A stretch of DNA of 64,000 bases from Dastarcus helophoroides (GCA_028583605.1 CM053327.1:13069629-13133628), one strand, 5' to 3'. Positions 1 through 11,905 are shown, counted from the stretch's first letter. Numbers and translations are program-made. Notes: generated by a model from the letters alone, not told the origin.

Positions 1-302
1 CCATAATGGAGGAAACTTTTACACATTGAAACATTTCATTGTGAGCTGGATCTGATGATATTAAATAACTCAGATTTATTTTACCAAAAATTGTGATCTA
101 CAAGTTTCAAAAATTGTTTCTATTAATGCAAAAAGTTCCACGGATGTTGACGACAAAGTCAAAACTTAAAAGATCCTTCACGTGATTGAAAATTTGTTTT
201 TAGTTAATTGTTTACACATCGGGAAAGAACTTCTAATATTGTTTTTATTAGTTAAAATGCCTTCACGGTTATTTATGTGAGTGTAAAAACTTTTAAAATA
301 TG
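1..302. repeat. Diverged 30-bp satellite, left part
   Basis: Degenerate tandem units resembling AAAATTGTTTACGTCGATGC followed by AAAAGCTTCC, 30 bp long. It is interrupted at 303 by Penelope-like terminal sequence and resumes after about 1730. Confidence 0.6.
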
Positions 303-364
303 GTACCGAAGGCTTCCACGGCCAGAGTCAGTACAGGATATACTTATTCCGGAATTGGACCGTG

Positions 365-425
365 TCAAAGAATTACTAAAAGTGTTCGACGTTTCGCCCA
401 CCATCGTAGGGGGCTTCTTCAGGAA
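365..425 (-). ncRNA. Possible degenerate hammerhead-like motif in Penelope terminal repeat
   Basis: On the - strand: CTGAAGA, a GCCC/GGGC stem, then GAAACGTCGAAC. This resembles the hammerhead core CUGANGA...GAAA that Penelope-like terminal repeats often carry. An extra A lies between the core and stem II, and I could not form a clean helix III, so this is weak. Related sequence at 1618-1665 (+) is further mutated. Confidence 0.3.
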
Positions 426-779
426 CAAGAAAAAGAAAAATAAATGAAATAGGAATATGAGGGAATATGCAAAAATGAAAAAATGAAAAGGTCAATTTCA
501 AAACATCAGAGCACGGTAACTCAGTATGTCCACCATACCAGAGGCGAAACTCTTCTGAATTGAAAATTGGTACAAGGGATAAGAAAGTTAAGACAGAAGA
601 GCACGGTATCACTTCCGAAGATTTCCGATGGTTGGTTTCCAGATAGAAGAAAGGATGTAACCGTCGTCTCTGAGGATGTTAGATAAAAAAAAATATAAAC
701 ATTATCACCCTTTCCAAAAACGTTCTGTCATAAATTCACTAGTTTCATGATCTGTAGCAATTTCACAACCGATAAAACT

Positions 780-1313
780 TTCAGACGAGTTGAACAAAAT
801 TCGTTTCAACCTGCGCAACAATGGTTACAAATCGCACGACCCCTTGTCCTTCACAAAATTCAATAATTTCTTCTTAAGCCTTTCTTCCTTATGTTCACGG
901 AGTAACAGATCAAATCAAAAAATTATTGAGAAAACACAACATTAAACCCATTTTGGCATCATCCTCAAAGATCCAACAGCTCCTCCCATCTCCCAAAGAT
1001 AAAATTTCTTCCTTTTGTTCTAATGGTGTGTACAGGGTTCTTTGTTCTTGTGGTTCAATGTACATCGGAGAAACGAGGAGATCATTTAGGACGGGAATAT
1101 CCGAACACCAAAGATGTCTTAGGTCTCGTTTATTTTCGCAGTCAGCCATTGCCGAACATCAACATGAGACCGGACATAAGATTCTCTTTGATAATATTTC
1201 AATTATATCCAATATTCCCAATTACTATAATAGGAAGATACGCGAGGCCATCGAAATCCAAAAATTCCCCTAAACATCAACAGAGACGACGGTTACATGC
1301 TTTCTTCCATCTG
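780..1313 (+). pseudogene. Penelope-like protein C-terminal part (GIY-YIG endonuclease)
   Basis: C-terminal portion of a Penelope-like retroelement protein, + strand. Seen: a linker reading LPYVHGVTDQIKKLLRKHN, then GVYRVLCSCGSMYIGETRRS, which matches the GIY-YIG nuclease core (GVY...YIG) with the Cys pair typical of this endonuclease, an EHQ.ETGH block, and a tail NINRDDGYMLSSIWKPTI in another frame after the stop near 1271. The stretch from about 926 to 1270 is one open frame; the tail needs a frame change, and most of the reverse transcriptase is missing upstream. It is therefore a dead 3' fragment. No host function is implied. Confidence 0.8.
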
Positions 1314-1729
1314 GAAACCAACCATCGGAAATCTTCGGAAGTGATCGCGCAGACGAATGGTATATAAAGTTTCCCTTTCCCTCTTTCCTGTCAGAAGAGT
1401 TTCGCCTCTGGTATGGTGGACATACTGAGTTATCGCGCGTTTCTGTCTAAACTTTCTTATCCTTTGTACCAACTTTCAATTCAGAAGAGTTTCGCCTCTG
1501 GCATGGTGGACATAACATACTGAGTTAACTTGCTCTGATGTTTTGAAATTGGCCTTTTAATTCTTTCATTTTTGCATATTCCCTCATATTCCTGTTTCCA
1601 TTTATTTTTTCTTTTCTTTGTTCCCGAAGAAGCCCCCTACGATGGTGAGCAAAACGTCGAACACTTTTAGTAATTCTTTGACACGGTCCAGAAGAAGTAT
1701 ATCCTGAACTTTTAAAATAGTCTTAGTCA

Positions 1730-3330
1730 AGTCAAAGCTTCTGTAGCTGATCGCATTAATATGAAAGCTTCTAAAGATGTTCAAGTCAAAGCAAAATTAG
1801 AAAAAATTATCATTTGATTCAAAAACATTCAAATTTCTTTTTGGTGAAACGGACTGGTCCTTGATTAACTTTAAAAATTCTAATACAAAGCTTGTCCTCT
1901 GAAACCAAAAAAGATTAGAAAACACCAACAAAGATTGTTCTAATGCATTCCGATAGCCAAGCTATCAAGGTTTGTTGTGGTTTTTAATCTTTCTTGGTTT
2001 CAGGGGACAAGATTTGTATTTCAATCCAAACTTTTGTTAACAATTGATAATCTTCCACACTTTTTAAAAAGTTTTTGACGTAAATGTAAACAGAGCAAAA
2101 ATTTTCACATGGAAGGAAATACTTTTAGATTTCAAAATTCTTAAAGTCGAATTAAAAACTTTTACAATTCTTTGTGTCAATGTAGTTTTCATAGTTACCT
2201 AAATTGTTTTTATTAGAGCCAAATTTTTCACAGCTTTTCAGATCAACCACCAACATTGTGTCAGTGGGTGCAAAAATTTTTAAATTTGTTCACATCTACG
2301 TAAAACTCCCAGTTTTTTATGTCAAGGCAAAAGTTTCACCTTAATGTAAAAAGTTCTAAAAATATTTACATCGAAGAAAAATTTAAGAAATGATTCTTAT
2401 CGCTGTAAACAGTTTATCACGTCGATTAAAAAGTTTCGAAAATTATTCAGGTCTATTTGAAAAATTAAAAGTTGTTTGCGTCAATGTAAATGCTTCACAT
2501 CAAGTGAAAGCTTTCAATGATGCTTACGTTCATGAAAACGACTTAAAAATTATTTACCTTGATGCTAAGGATTTTAGAAATTGTCCACGTCGATACAAAT
2601 GTTTCAAAATTATTTATAAAGGTACAAATGATCTAAAAATTGTGGGCGTTGAATTAGAAGATTCCAAAATTTTTATTTTAAACAAAAAGCTTTCACAGTT
2701 ATTCTCGTTAAAAAAACAGAACTCTCCAAAATTGTTAACACACTAGTGAGATATTTTTCGCAGTTTTGTACATCAAACAAAAGCTTTCAAAATTTTTCAC
2801 GTCAATACAGGGTGTTTTAACCTGGGGTGCATTGACCCTTTGAGTACTACAACAAATAATTTACGGAATGGAATGTGACGCACTCGATAGGAAAGGGTTA
2901 TACAAGATTGAACTGTGTGACTTTTTTTAGTCGACAGAAATTTTCATTAGGTCTATGAGATTTGTTGGTTATTAAAAATTGAGCGAAATCAACATTGGAC
3001 TTATAAGCTTTATTTTTTGGTCGTTAGGGTTAATGTTGGGTTTATATTTAGTAATAACGAATATTTTGTTGAAACTTTAAAAGTGTTCTGCGACTACCAG
3101 AAGGTTAAGAAAACCTACAATATTACAAAAGCTTCCGACATTTTTCATGTTAGTGCTAAAGCTTCTAAAATAATTCTCTTCGATTTAAAAGCCTATAATG
3201 TTGTTTTTAACAAAGCAAAATTTTCTATAGTTTTGCAATTGCAGTTGTTGAAAATGTTTCTGAAATTTTTTCCGAAGTTGCAAATTCTAAAATTGTTAAC
3301 TCGTTCGCTGAAATTATGTTTATAACTCGC
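1730..3330. repeat. Diverged 30-bp satellite, main part
   Basis: Successive 30-bp units can be cut by eye, for example around 2549-2700, each starting near AAAATTATT/AAAATTGT and containing a CACGTCGATAC-like block. Because 30 is a multiple of 3 it yields open frames made of 10-residue repeats (2390-2746, 3017-3325), which are not genes. The block near 2810-2920 looks less periodic and may be an insertion. Confidence 0.65.
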
Positions 3331-5200
3331 TCTAATGAATAAATTTAATTTCTTTCCCGTTTTTTTATTTTCTTCTGGTTAAGTGTAAAAATTTACTGTT
3401 AAATATCTGCCGCCGATAATTTTGGGGGGAGAGTCACTTAAATGAAAATAACTTATTTCTGCAGATGATTTAATTAAGACATTTCATCTTGTAAATTGTA
3501 CGACGGCAATAATATTTTGGGGGCTTTTTAGGTACTGCTGGAAGGTAATTTGCCAAGCTGGGGGGAAGATTGGGTGGTGAGTTTCGCCATGATATTGCAA
3601 AATATATCCTCGAAGTTTTAATCAAATAACTGAGCAACCATTGAAGCTACAGCAAAGTATCAAAAAACAAATTAAAGGCCTTTAAAAGACCTACAATTTT
3701 GTTAATAACTTTTTTATTAGTAGAAGGATGATTTTTTAATTATTTTATGGCAAAATTTTAATTAATTGTGCTCCGAAATAGCTGCTTTTTGGATTTTTTA
3801 ATGTCTCCTTATACATGGTTATATTTTCAAGAAAAACACAGGACACTCTAATTGCAGCTCTTGAAAAAGCCCATAATTTTTCTTTTTCTTTTAGTTTGTT
3901 TGGCCTGAATAACTGGAACTGCGACGCGCAAGAAAAAGTCTACTTTTGATGTACTTTTCAGACCACCTCCAGGAGGTAGATTAAGAAGCAAAGATAAATA
4001 GTTTCGTTTCTGGCTGTTAACAACAAAATTAAAGTTTATGGTAAAGCTGTTTCAGTAGGGTTCTGAAGAAATTAAAGAAACTTCAAACATACATTAATTT
4101 TGAATTACACATGCAACTCTATTCAATTAAGCTTTTATGCCAAAAGTAATTATAAATCAAATTTTATGATGTATTTACAAATTCCATAGATTAATATTAG
4201 TGTAAATAGCAAGAATATAAATGGAAGTTAGATGAACAGTTCGGGGAGGCGATATTAAAGAAATAATTATTGTTTTTGACGGATATAGCCCTACTAATTG
4301 CACCAAAACAGCTGAAAGATATTGATGATCATTGAAAAATGTCTACAAATTTAGTTTTTAATAAAAATATACATTTACAAACGACAATATTAAAAGCAGA
4401 TTTTTAACTAGTTAAGAAAGAATCCAGCTGATTAGAATATTTTCCCGTGTCTGATAATTACCATTTAATATAAGCTGTAATTAATTTACTTTTCATGAAA
4501 AACTGATATATTTGTATTATTTAATGCTTGTTTTAGTTATTTCACTTCATCTTCAAAATAATTTAATTTTCTACTTTTTTTCGCCTCAAAATCTATAAAA
4601 ATAATGCTTTTTTAAAAGAAATATTTAAAAATTTTTTCTTTACTTCATGGGGGTGGTGCGGAAATATATTTGCAACTATGCACCAAAGGCAAACATTTTC
4701 GGGCGCGCCACAACCTGAACCATTCAAGAGAAATAAACAAAAAATATATTTCATAGGTTTTTTTAAAGCTGCAACTTGTGTTTTTCTTAAAAATGTTTAA
4801 AAGATTGAAGTGAAACAATTTAAAAATCATACATGCTGTGGTAAAAGTATTTATAAAAAAAGTTGTAGTACGTTTTGAAACCTCTTGGTTTTTGAAATTC
4901 CATTGTGCTTGAACGATTCCCGAACTATTTGAATAAAATCGTCATGGATTCACTTTTCAATATGACGGCGAATTCCACCCAATCTTGCCCACAACTTCAC
5001 AAAATATATCCCAATAATTCTCTAACAAGCCCTCAAACTATTGTCGACCTCGTAGTATTGGTAAACCGTGAAATGGGGAAAGTCGACATATTACTGGAGT
5101 ATTGGGACTGTTAATTTTGTTTGTTTTATTATACGGATTTTTAAATTGATGGTCATTTTCAATATGTAAACTTTTTACTTTATGATATCAAAATTCATCA
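3331..5200. other. AT-rich DNA without recognisable features
   Basis: No coding frame, RNA gene or clear repeat boundary was recognised. Short G runs near 3423-3590 and a GC-richer patch near 4650-4700 were noted but not identified. Confidence 0.5.
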
Positions 5201-5317
5201 TCAGAGTTCCATCATTTTTCAATTTTAACAACTAATTGCATTGTTCTAAATATTATTTTAAGAAGTTTCAAAATTGTTCTTATTACTGAAAAGGGTGTCA
5301 CGGTGTGTTAGTTATAA
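5201..5317. repeat. 30-bp satellite fragment
   Basis: Units such as TTTCAAAATTGTTCTTATTA are present. The array is interrupted by the element at 5318. Confidence 0.45.
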
Positions 5318-6152
5318 TGGGGACTGCCCAAAACAGCCACCTTAATTGCAGGTCGTTAAGCGGACTACCCAAAACAGCCACTATCAAATTCAGGTACCCT
5401 TCAGTGAAATGACGAAAACACCACGTGTGCCGGGCGCTGATTATCTTCAGAATGATGCTAACCTTTTAAATGCCGCCTCTAAAAAATATGAGCCCTGTGA
5501 TTTTATTAAGAAAAAAAACTATTGGAAAACAGCATAAGCGCCGCCTGATGCGACCGTCTCCTCGCATGATACTACCGCACGACACTGATGAACTACATAA
5601 GTGTACCGCACACAGGTATAGGTGGATAAGTTTAAGCAACAATTTAAAAAAGCATTTTTATTATAAAACAAAAACATGTCATAATTTCACTTTACAGTAA
5701 TGTGATACACATTTAACAAAATGTAAGCGACTTATCTGTTTGTCACGAAATGTTTTATTAAATTATTAATGCTTTTTTCTTTACGCCACATTTTGGGTTT
5801 CATACAAACTTTTTTCCTGGTACTTTGCATCTTGATGTACATGTCAAATTGAAAGTCCTTAAATACGTCCACAAAGTCATACAAAGATGGATGAGGATTA
5901 TTAAAACTTTAAACTTTAAATCTAGAGTGTAAGGATTCGCACGCATTGGTCATTCTCAAAAAATTTACAGCGTTTTCAGCCCATATTGTTGGTGAAAATT
6001 AAGAGTCCTCGTCTATATAATTTTCAACTAAATAGTCGAAGATGCTTCGAAATCCCTCATGTTGAGGCAAATCCTCTGCAAAATCTAGCGCAAAACAATC
6101 ACCAACATTACTTGGGTGAAGGGAATTTTGTCAGGGCTGTTTTGGTCATCCC
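5318..6152 (-). mobile_element. MULE-like DNA transposon relic
   Basis: The ends are loosely inverted: GGACTGCCCAAAACAGCC at 5321 and GGGCTGTTTTGGTCATCCCG at 6134; a second GGACTACCCAAAACAGCCAC follows at 5363. The - strand between about 5770 and 6060 reads, with stops, WAENAVNFLRMTNACESLHS and then NPHPSLYDFVDVFKDFQ and YIKMQS. This resembles the C-terminal transposase tail found in Mutator-like/FLYWCH-associated insect elements (TNxxESxHxxxN ... HPxxxxF...). Only the C-terminal part survives. Family assignment is from memory of the motif. Confidence 0.5.
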
Positions 6153-6550
6153 GTTTCAGGTATAAAAGTTGCACCCTGATTTAGCATATCATTAGTGGCT
6201 GTTTTATTGCAAAAATTTTCAAAATTGTTTACGACGATACAAAAGCTTTTAAATTTGTTCTCATCAATGCAAAAGCTTCGACAGTTTTTTAAATCGAAGC
6301 AAAAGGTTCCGAAATTGTTTACGTTGATGTAAAATCTTCCAAAATTATTGACGTGGATGCAAAGGCGTTCGAGATTGGTCATGTGTTTGCAAATATTGTT
6401 AATATTGATTTGGCTTTAAACATTGTTTTTATTAATGTGAAAACTTTTACAATTTTCTATGTCAACTTCCAGAATTTTTTACAAGGATTAAAAATTTTTA
6501 AACATGCTTGCATCAGCGTTAAAACTTTAAAAATTGTAAACATGTAAAAT
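6146..6550. repeat. 30-bp satellite, best-preserved stretch
   Basis: From about 6219, five or more consecutive 30-bp units align without gaps (AAAATTGTTTACGACGATAC plus AAAAGCTTTT, and so on). The antisense frame shows 10-residue repeats such as FYINVNNFGT. This is a repeat, not a gene. Confidence 0.7.
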
Positions 6551-9500
6551 TCATACAACAAAGAAAATTTGCCTTTAATGCTTTTGAAAGCAATTTTCAA
6601 CCCTTTCTAATTTTCTTCCTGCTATGTTAACTTCTTTACATCTCTGTTGTTTCTTGCCTTCCTTCATTTTATAGTTAAAATAAGAAAAAGTAACAATTTT
6701 TTTTGTAGCTTTCATTTATAAACCTAGAAAAGACCAAACGAATGTGCACATATAAAAAACAACTAAAGAAAGTTCATGTTATTTTAAATGAAACCAGGAT
6801 ACATTCGGACAACTTAAAAGTTCACCATCTTGTGCTTTCATCAGTTTCAGCCCGTTTTTAACGAAATCTCGTAAAATAAACTCTCCAACTCTGATGCTAT
6901 ATTAAAATGTCACCAACACAAAAGACGCCCCCGATAGATAAACTCCCGAACACATTTCAAATCGCAGAGGAATATAAAACGCTTTTTTTTCTCCTAAAGA
7001 AGTTATAAAGATGCGTTCGAATTTACGCCCTATTTAAAAAAAGCTTACATAATTTTCGGTAAGATTCATTCTCGTAAAAGAAAATATTACTCGCCTTCGA
7101 GAGCGTATCGATTGAGCGCCTTCTACAATCATATCTCTTTCTTTCTCTGTCTCCTTCTGTCCTACCTCTGAATCTCCCTTTTCCCTCTCTTTTTATGGAA
7201 CAATGGTATAAGGCTCGAGCGTTTGCTCTATCGCCAAAAAGGCATTTATCCCAGTTATTTGCTTGTTTCAGCACTTATATTGTCTGACATAGGTGAACCT
7301 TTAACTCTTTCTTATCTCTATGAAAATAAAAGCTACGAACTTAGTCAAGCACAGCTTTGTTTAAGAAGTTGCAATTGGAGTTAATGGAAAACTCCAAGAA
7401 TTAAAGTACCGTTTGTCTATCCTTAACAGTACATCTTTTGTGCCTTCTATGAGTGTATCCAATTGATCATATTTTATGTATCAGTTAGATTCGACTCTTT
7501 TTATTATTATTTCCACTAAAGCATTGAATTAAGTACCCTAACTTGAATCCGCTTCGTCTTTAACTAAGTTAAGGTTCCAACTGTTTAGGACTAATATGCA
7601 GTGGGGACGATTGAGGTGGTCGCGCCTATTTTGGAGCAGCATTTCTGAAGTTAAAACTTCTTTCGCGCGTTATACGAATTTTGATAGTAGAAAATGTAAT
7701 ATTTTTGCGTCATCAGTGTCGCGTTACCAACAGGCCAATATGCGCGGAATATCTGTTACTATAGTGATTAAAGTTATTACAGATTTTCTAACTTTAGATG
7801 CCTTATAATAAAAATATATTTACATTTTTATGTCTACACTCTTTGGAATTATTAAAAGAATTTCGTTAACAAACGAGTGGGGTTTCCTGAACAATGTGGC
7901 ACAGGCCAGGGTTCTATTGTAATCTCCGACTGAAACTTGAAATTTCTGAATAAATGTAAAGTTTAACTTATGACAGATAAATAAGTGGTTCCATATGCTC
8001 AAAAATAAAAATAAATAGTTTTCTCCTGGGTGGGTTGGGAAATTCGTTTGAAACTGATGTTTTTGAATTAGTTAATCGTAAGCATGACGATATTGCTAAT
8101 TAATTAGCAATGACGATTTAATCTAGAGTTGCAATATGAATTGAATGCGCTTCCTCTTCACGCTTGCTGGTTAATTTTAAACGTGGAATAATTAATGACA
8201 AGCGTCATGATGTTTATTCATGAATATATAGAGATGTATTTCAGGCGATATTCCTAAATTCAATAACGGGAAGAGAGAGCCTGTCATGTGAAGGAAACAC
8301 GCTATTGAACAGATTGCATTAATGTTAGAAATTCCTCGTTATAATGCTGAATTCTAGTAGAACATGCCCTAGATAATGAAGCCCACCGATGTATCTATAG
8401 ATCAAAATGTGTCTAATCGGAGCCGGTTAAACGGTGGGTTTCTTAATACAATTGGAGCTAGCGATATTGATGTTGATAGAGAACTCCGCTTCATAGTGAA
8501 TACGCAGGGTAGAAACTACCAAGAGCTGCAAAAAGGCTCAAATTTTATACACTGGGACTTTCTATATCTATTAGAAATCCAACGGCAACTGTATTAGAAG
8601 ACCGTCAACTGTGGTAAAGCCCAGAGATCTTTCAAGGTACTCCGGTGCATAAAAAATCTTTATAAATATCCCTAATATTCACCCGTGCATTGCACTAGAG
8701 CTTTTAATAAAAAGGTTTCACGATTTAGCCGCAAATTATTAAAAATACCTATCTTGAAGATTTTTAGCGGTAAATTAAAACTTTTACCGGCTATTCCATG
8801 AATAAAACATACTCGTTCTAACCTTGACTGATTAAAAAGATTCAATCCTCAAATTTAATAATTTCAACATTATAAACATGAAATTTAAACATTAATGGTA
8901 AAAATGTTTTCGAAACAAATTGTATTTTGAATGCAAACCAGTTTGAAATTTGGAAAAATTTGAATGATAAAGCTTAAGTGAAGAGAAGAGAAAAATAAAA
9001 CAATGGTTCATAGTGAAGTTTAAATTATGGTTTTTTAGGCAAATTTAAATTCGGAATTTTTACAAACAAAAAATCTAAATTTTGAAAAAGATGTAGAAAC
9101 TTTTATAAGAAAGTCATTAATTTCCAGTTTTATCTCGAATTTTTGAAATTTCAAAGTGAAACTTTGACTTTTAAAACTGATATTTTTCTCTTAGTTAGAA
9201 GATTAGTCAATTTGAAATATTTTAATAATTAAGGTTTTTTTTTCAAGAACGGGCAATATACTCAAAATCTTAACCTCAATTTTAAAATTCCTTAAGGAAT
9301 TTCCAAAGTTTCGAGTTTAAAAATTTAAAATTGTAAGGTCATAGGAAAATAACTAGAATAAATCGGTAACAGCAGGATATCTAGAGCACCTTTGGTCGTA
9401 TCTTACTACTAATGAGATACTTCGATCATTTATCTATTTTGGTTTTTGAAGCAATAAAAGAAAATCAAAAGCACCGAAAATTGAAGAAATATTTATTTTC

Positions 9501-9610
9501 AAAAATAAAATTTTGACATGTTTTAAAGATGTATAAAAGCTATATCAAATAAAAGAACAACTTATAATCTTCATGTTCTTCAGGAGTAATGAGGAATTGT
9601 ATTCGAACCT
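6551..9610. other. Intergenic or intronic DNA, nothing recognised
   Basis: AT-rich with a pyrimidine-rich tract at about 7135-7195. Open frames up to 83 codons have no recognisable motif and no coding-like character. Confidence 0.5.
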
Positions 9611-9905
9611 ATTTTTTTTTTTTTCAATTTATTTAACATTTCTTCGGCCCAGTTTGGAAATATTTAAATTTTTATGGTTTGTTGATAATTTTCTAAACAA
9701 TTTTTGAAATGCGACTACGTGATATTTAAATTTATTGAAAACGTCACTTCATGACAGTTTACAAATTAGGAGGTTAGTTTATTTTACATAGAATAGGAAT
9801 AATGAAAATTAGGAGACCAAAAATTAGATGTGGAAAAAAATAAAAATTTTGTTTTTTTTTTTGATAAATTAGGAAAATATAAAAAATACATAAAAAAGTT
9901 TGTAT

Positions 9906-9950
9906 CACTGGACATCGATGTTTCGCTCTCATTTGAGCTCGTCAGCAGTG
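9906..9950 (-). ncRNA. Hammerhead self-cleaving ribozyme, opposite-strand copy
   Basis: Exact reverse-complement copy of the motif at 10911-10955, with the same CTGACGA core, GCTC/GAGC helix II, self-complementary helix III, GTC site and CACTG/CAGTG helix I. Being on the other strand, both could be transcribed only from opposite promoters, or one from the receptor-sense strand. Confidence 0.85.
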
Positions 9951-10910
9951 CATAACATGGAAGGGGAACAATGAGAAAGAAATACTTAAAAATAAAAATT
10001 TTTAAAATATAAAAAAGAAAAATAAAGAAATTTTAACATGAATAGACGTTTCATCATCAATTTACTGTGTTAAAAATTTAAATATTTGAAGCCCGATCCA
10101 CAAGAAACAACTACTCCGAGGGCTAATACCCCTTCCGGCATTGAACTACACTTGCGGGTCGAACTTACATGCTCTTGGTGACTACTGTTCCTAACCGCTG
10201 AAATCTATTCAGCTTGGTAGTTAGAAGCACTCACCATTTGCGGAGTCCGTTCATTCCGTTAGAGGAATAGGTTTATTCTTCATGGTAGACCCTTATTGAC
10301 CGGAAATAAAAAAACAAAATTTTTATTTTTTTCCACATCTAATTTTTGGTCTCCTATTTTTCATTATTCCTATTCTATGTAAAATAAACTAACCTCCTAA
10401 TTTGTAAACTGTCATGAAGTGACGTTTTCAATAAATTTAAATATCACGTAGTCGCATTTCAAAAATTGTTTAGAAAATTGTCAACAAACCATAAAAATTT
10501 AAATATTTCCAAACTGGGCCGAAGAATGTTAAATAAATTGAAAAAAACATAATATTTCCGGTCAATAAGGGTCTACCATGAAGAATAAACCTATTCCTCT
10601 AACGGAACGAACGGACTCCGCAAATGGTGAGTGCTTCTAACTACCAAGCTGAATAGATTTCAGCGGTTAGGAACAGTAGTCACCAAGAGCATGTAAGTTC
10701 GACCCGCAAGTGTAGTTCAATGCCGGAAGGGGTATTAGCCCTCGGAGTAGTTGTTTCTTGTGGATCGGGCTTCAAATATTTAAATTTTTAACACAGTAAA
10801 TTGATGATGAAACGTCTATTCATGTTAAAATTTCTTTATTTTTCATTTTTATATTTTAAAAATTTTTATTTTTAAGTATTTCTTTCTCATTGTTCCCCTT
10901 CCATGTTATG

Positions 10911-10955
10911 CACTGCTGACGAGCTCAAATGAGAGCGAAACATCGATGTCCAGTG
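10911..10955 (+). ncRNA. Hammerhead self-cleaving ribozyme, type I with short helix III
   Basis: All conserved parts are present in order: helix I strand CACTG (10911-10915), core CTGACGA (10916-10922), helix II GCTC/GAGC (10923-10926 with 10933-10936) closed by AAATGA, GAA (10937-10939), the 10-nt self-complementary helix III ACATCGATGT (10940-10949), then cleavage-site C at 10950 (triplet GTC), and helix I partner CAGTG (10951-10955). Self-complementary, nearly loop-less helix III is the form known from Penelope-like elements and retrozymes, which cleave as dimers. Predicted cleavage is between 10950 and 10951. Confidence 0.85.
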
Positions 10956-11415
10956 ATACAAACTTTTTTATGTATTTTTTATATTTTCCTAATTTATCAA
11001 AAAAAAAAAAACAAAATTTTTATTTTTTTCCACATCTAATTTTTGGTCTCCTATTTTTCATTATTCCTATTCTATGTAAAATAAACTAACCTCCTAATTT
11101 GTAAACTGTCATGAAGTGACGTTTTCAATAAATTTAAATATCACGTAGTCGCATTTCAAAAATTGTTTAGAAAATTATCAACAAACCATAAAAATTTAAA
11201 TATTTCCAAACTGGGCCGAAGAAATGTTAAATAAATTGAAAAAAACATAATATTTCCGGTCAATAAGGGTCTACCATGAAGAATAAACCTATTTTTTTTT
11301 ATTATATCGTTTCAGCCTTATTCTGAAACTAGCTTTTTTATGTGTTTTTTAATTAAGAATAGCCTTTAAAATTTTCAATTAATTAGTAAGCTATACAATT
11401 ATGGAAATAAATAAA

Positions 11416-11905
11416 AACTGATTTTTTCACATAAAAAATTGATTTATTTTAATTTCAGGGATGTTAGAATTATATCTAAATATTATGTTCCCAGTAATTT
11501 TCTACAAATCCTGCAATTGATCCTACAAATTTTAGACGTCTATCTAATTTGGTTTTTGAAAAATTTGGAAAAAAACAAAAAAAAAATAGGTAATTTGACT
11601 ATTTCTAATAAAAATTAAAATTATGGGCTGGTGCTTATTTTTTGATAAAACATTTATATGCCTTTATAATGTTTTCAAATTTCATTGAAATTCTATTTAT
11701 GTGATTTTGAAGAAAGCAATATATTTTCTTATTTTTTGTTTTTTTCCGATATTTTTCAAAACAAAAATAGATAGAAATCTGAAACTTATAGGATCAATTT
11801 TCAGGATCAAAGTATTGCATTAGTAGAAATATACTCTTATGAGATAATTTCAATATCCCAGAAAGAAAAAAATCATGTTTTATATAAAAAAATCGGTATG
11901 ATTAT
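11416..11905. repeat. Foldback element with ~170-bp arms
   Basis: 11416-11590 and 11735-11905 are diverged inverted copies: ATTGATCCTACAAATTTTAG against the reverse of a TATAGGATCAATTTTCAGGA block, and TCTATCTAATTTGG against CAAAAATAGATAGA. The spacer is about 145 bp of AT-rich DNA. Fragments of the same family appear at about 12055-12230 and near 9420-9480. Confidence 0.5.

Larger units (their letters stand above)
303..1720 (+). mobile_element. Penelope-like element fragment with inverted terminal (pLTR) copies
   Basis: The sequence at 303-685 is the reverse complement of 1268-1720: shared blocks include the GGCCAGAGTCAGTACAGG region in the left copy and related solo copy, AGAGTTTCGCCTCTGGTATG and ATGGTGGACATACTGAGT. 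Between them is a + strand 3' coding fragment (see 780-1313). Inverted arrangement of terminal repeats is characteristic of Penelope-like retroelements. The element interrupts the 30-bp satellite. A further terminal copy lies at 15752-16240. Confidence 0.75.
9612..11290. mobile_element. Tandem/inverted cluster of a hammerhead-bearing retroelement (retrozyme- or Penelope-terminal-like)
   Basis: Two modules alternate. Module A occurs at about 9625-9848 (+) and in reverse at 10310-10550 and 11013-11255. Module B occurs at about 9849-10305 (one orientation), 10553-11010 (reverse) and as a fragment at 11256-11290. The copies are almost identical, differing by single bases (for example GTTCATTCC versus GAACGAACGG, read in opposite orientations). 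No protein is encoded. Each full B module holds one hammerhead motif. Mixed tandem and inverted terminal units are typical of Penelope-like elements and of their nonautonomous hammerhead relatives. Confidence 0.75.

Noticed and set aside
2390..3325. Open frames of 118 and 102 codons
   Set aside because: They follow the 30-bp satellite period and have no domain; repeat by-products.
6219..6400. 30-bp regular repeats considered as a CRISPR array
   Set aside because: Units are contiguous and diverged with no distinct spacers, and the context is eukaryotic.
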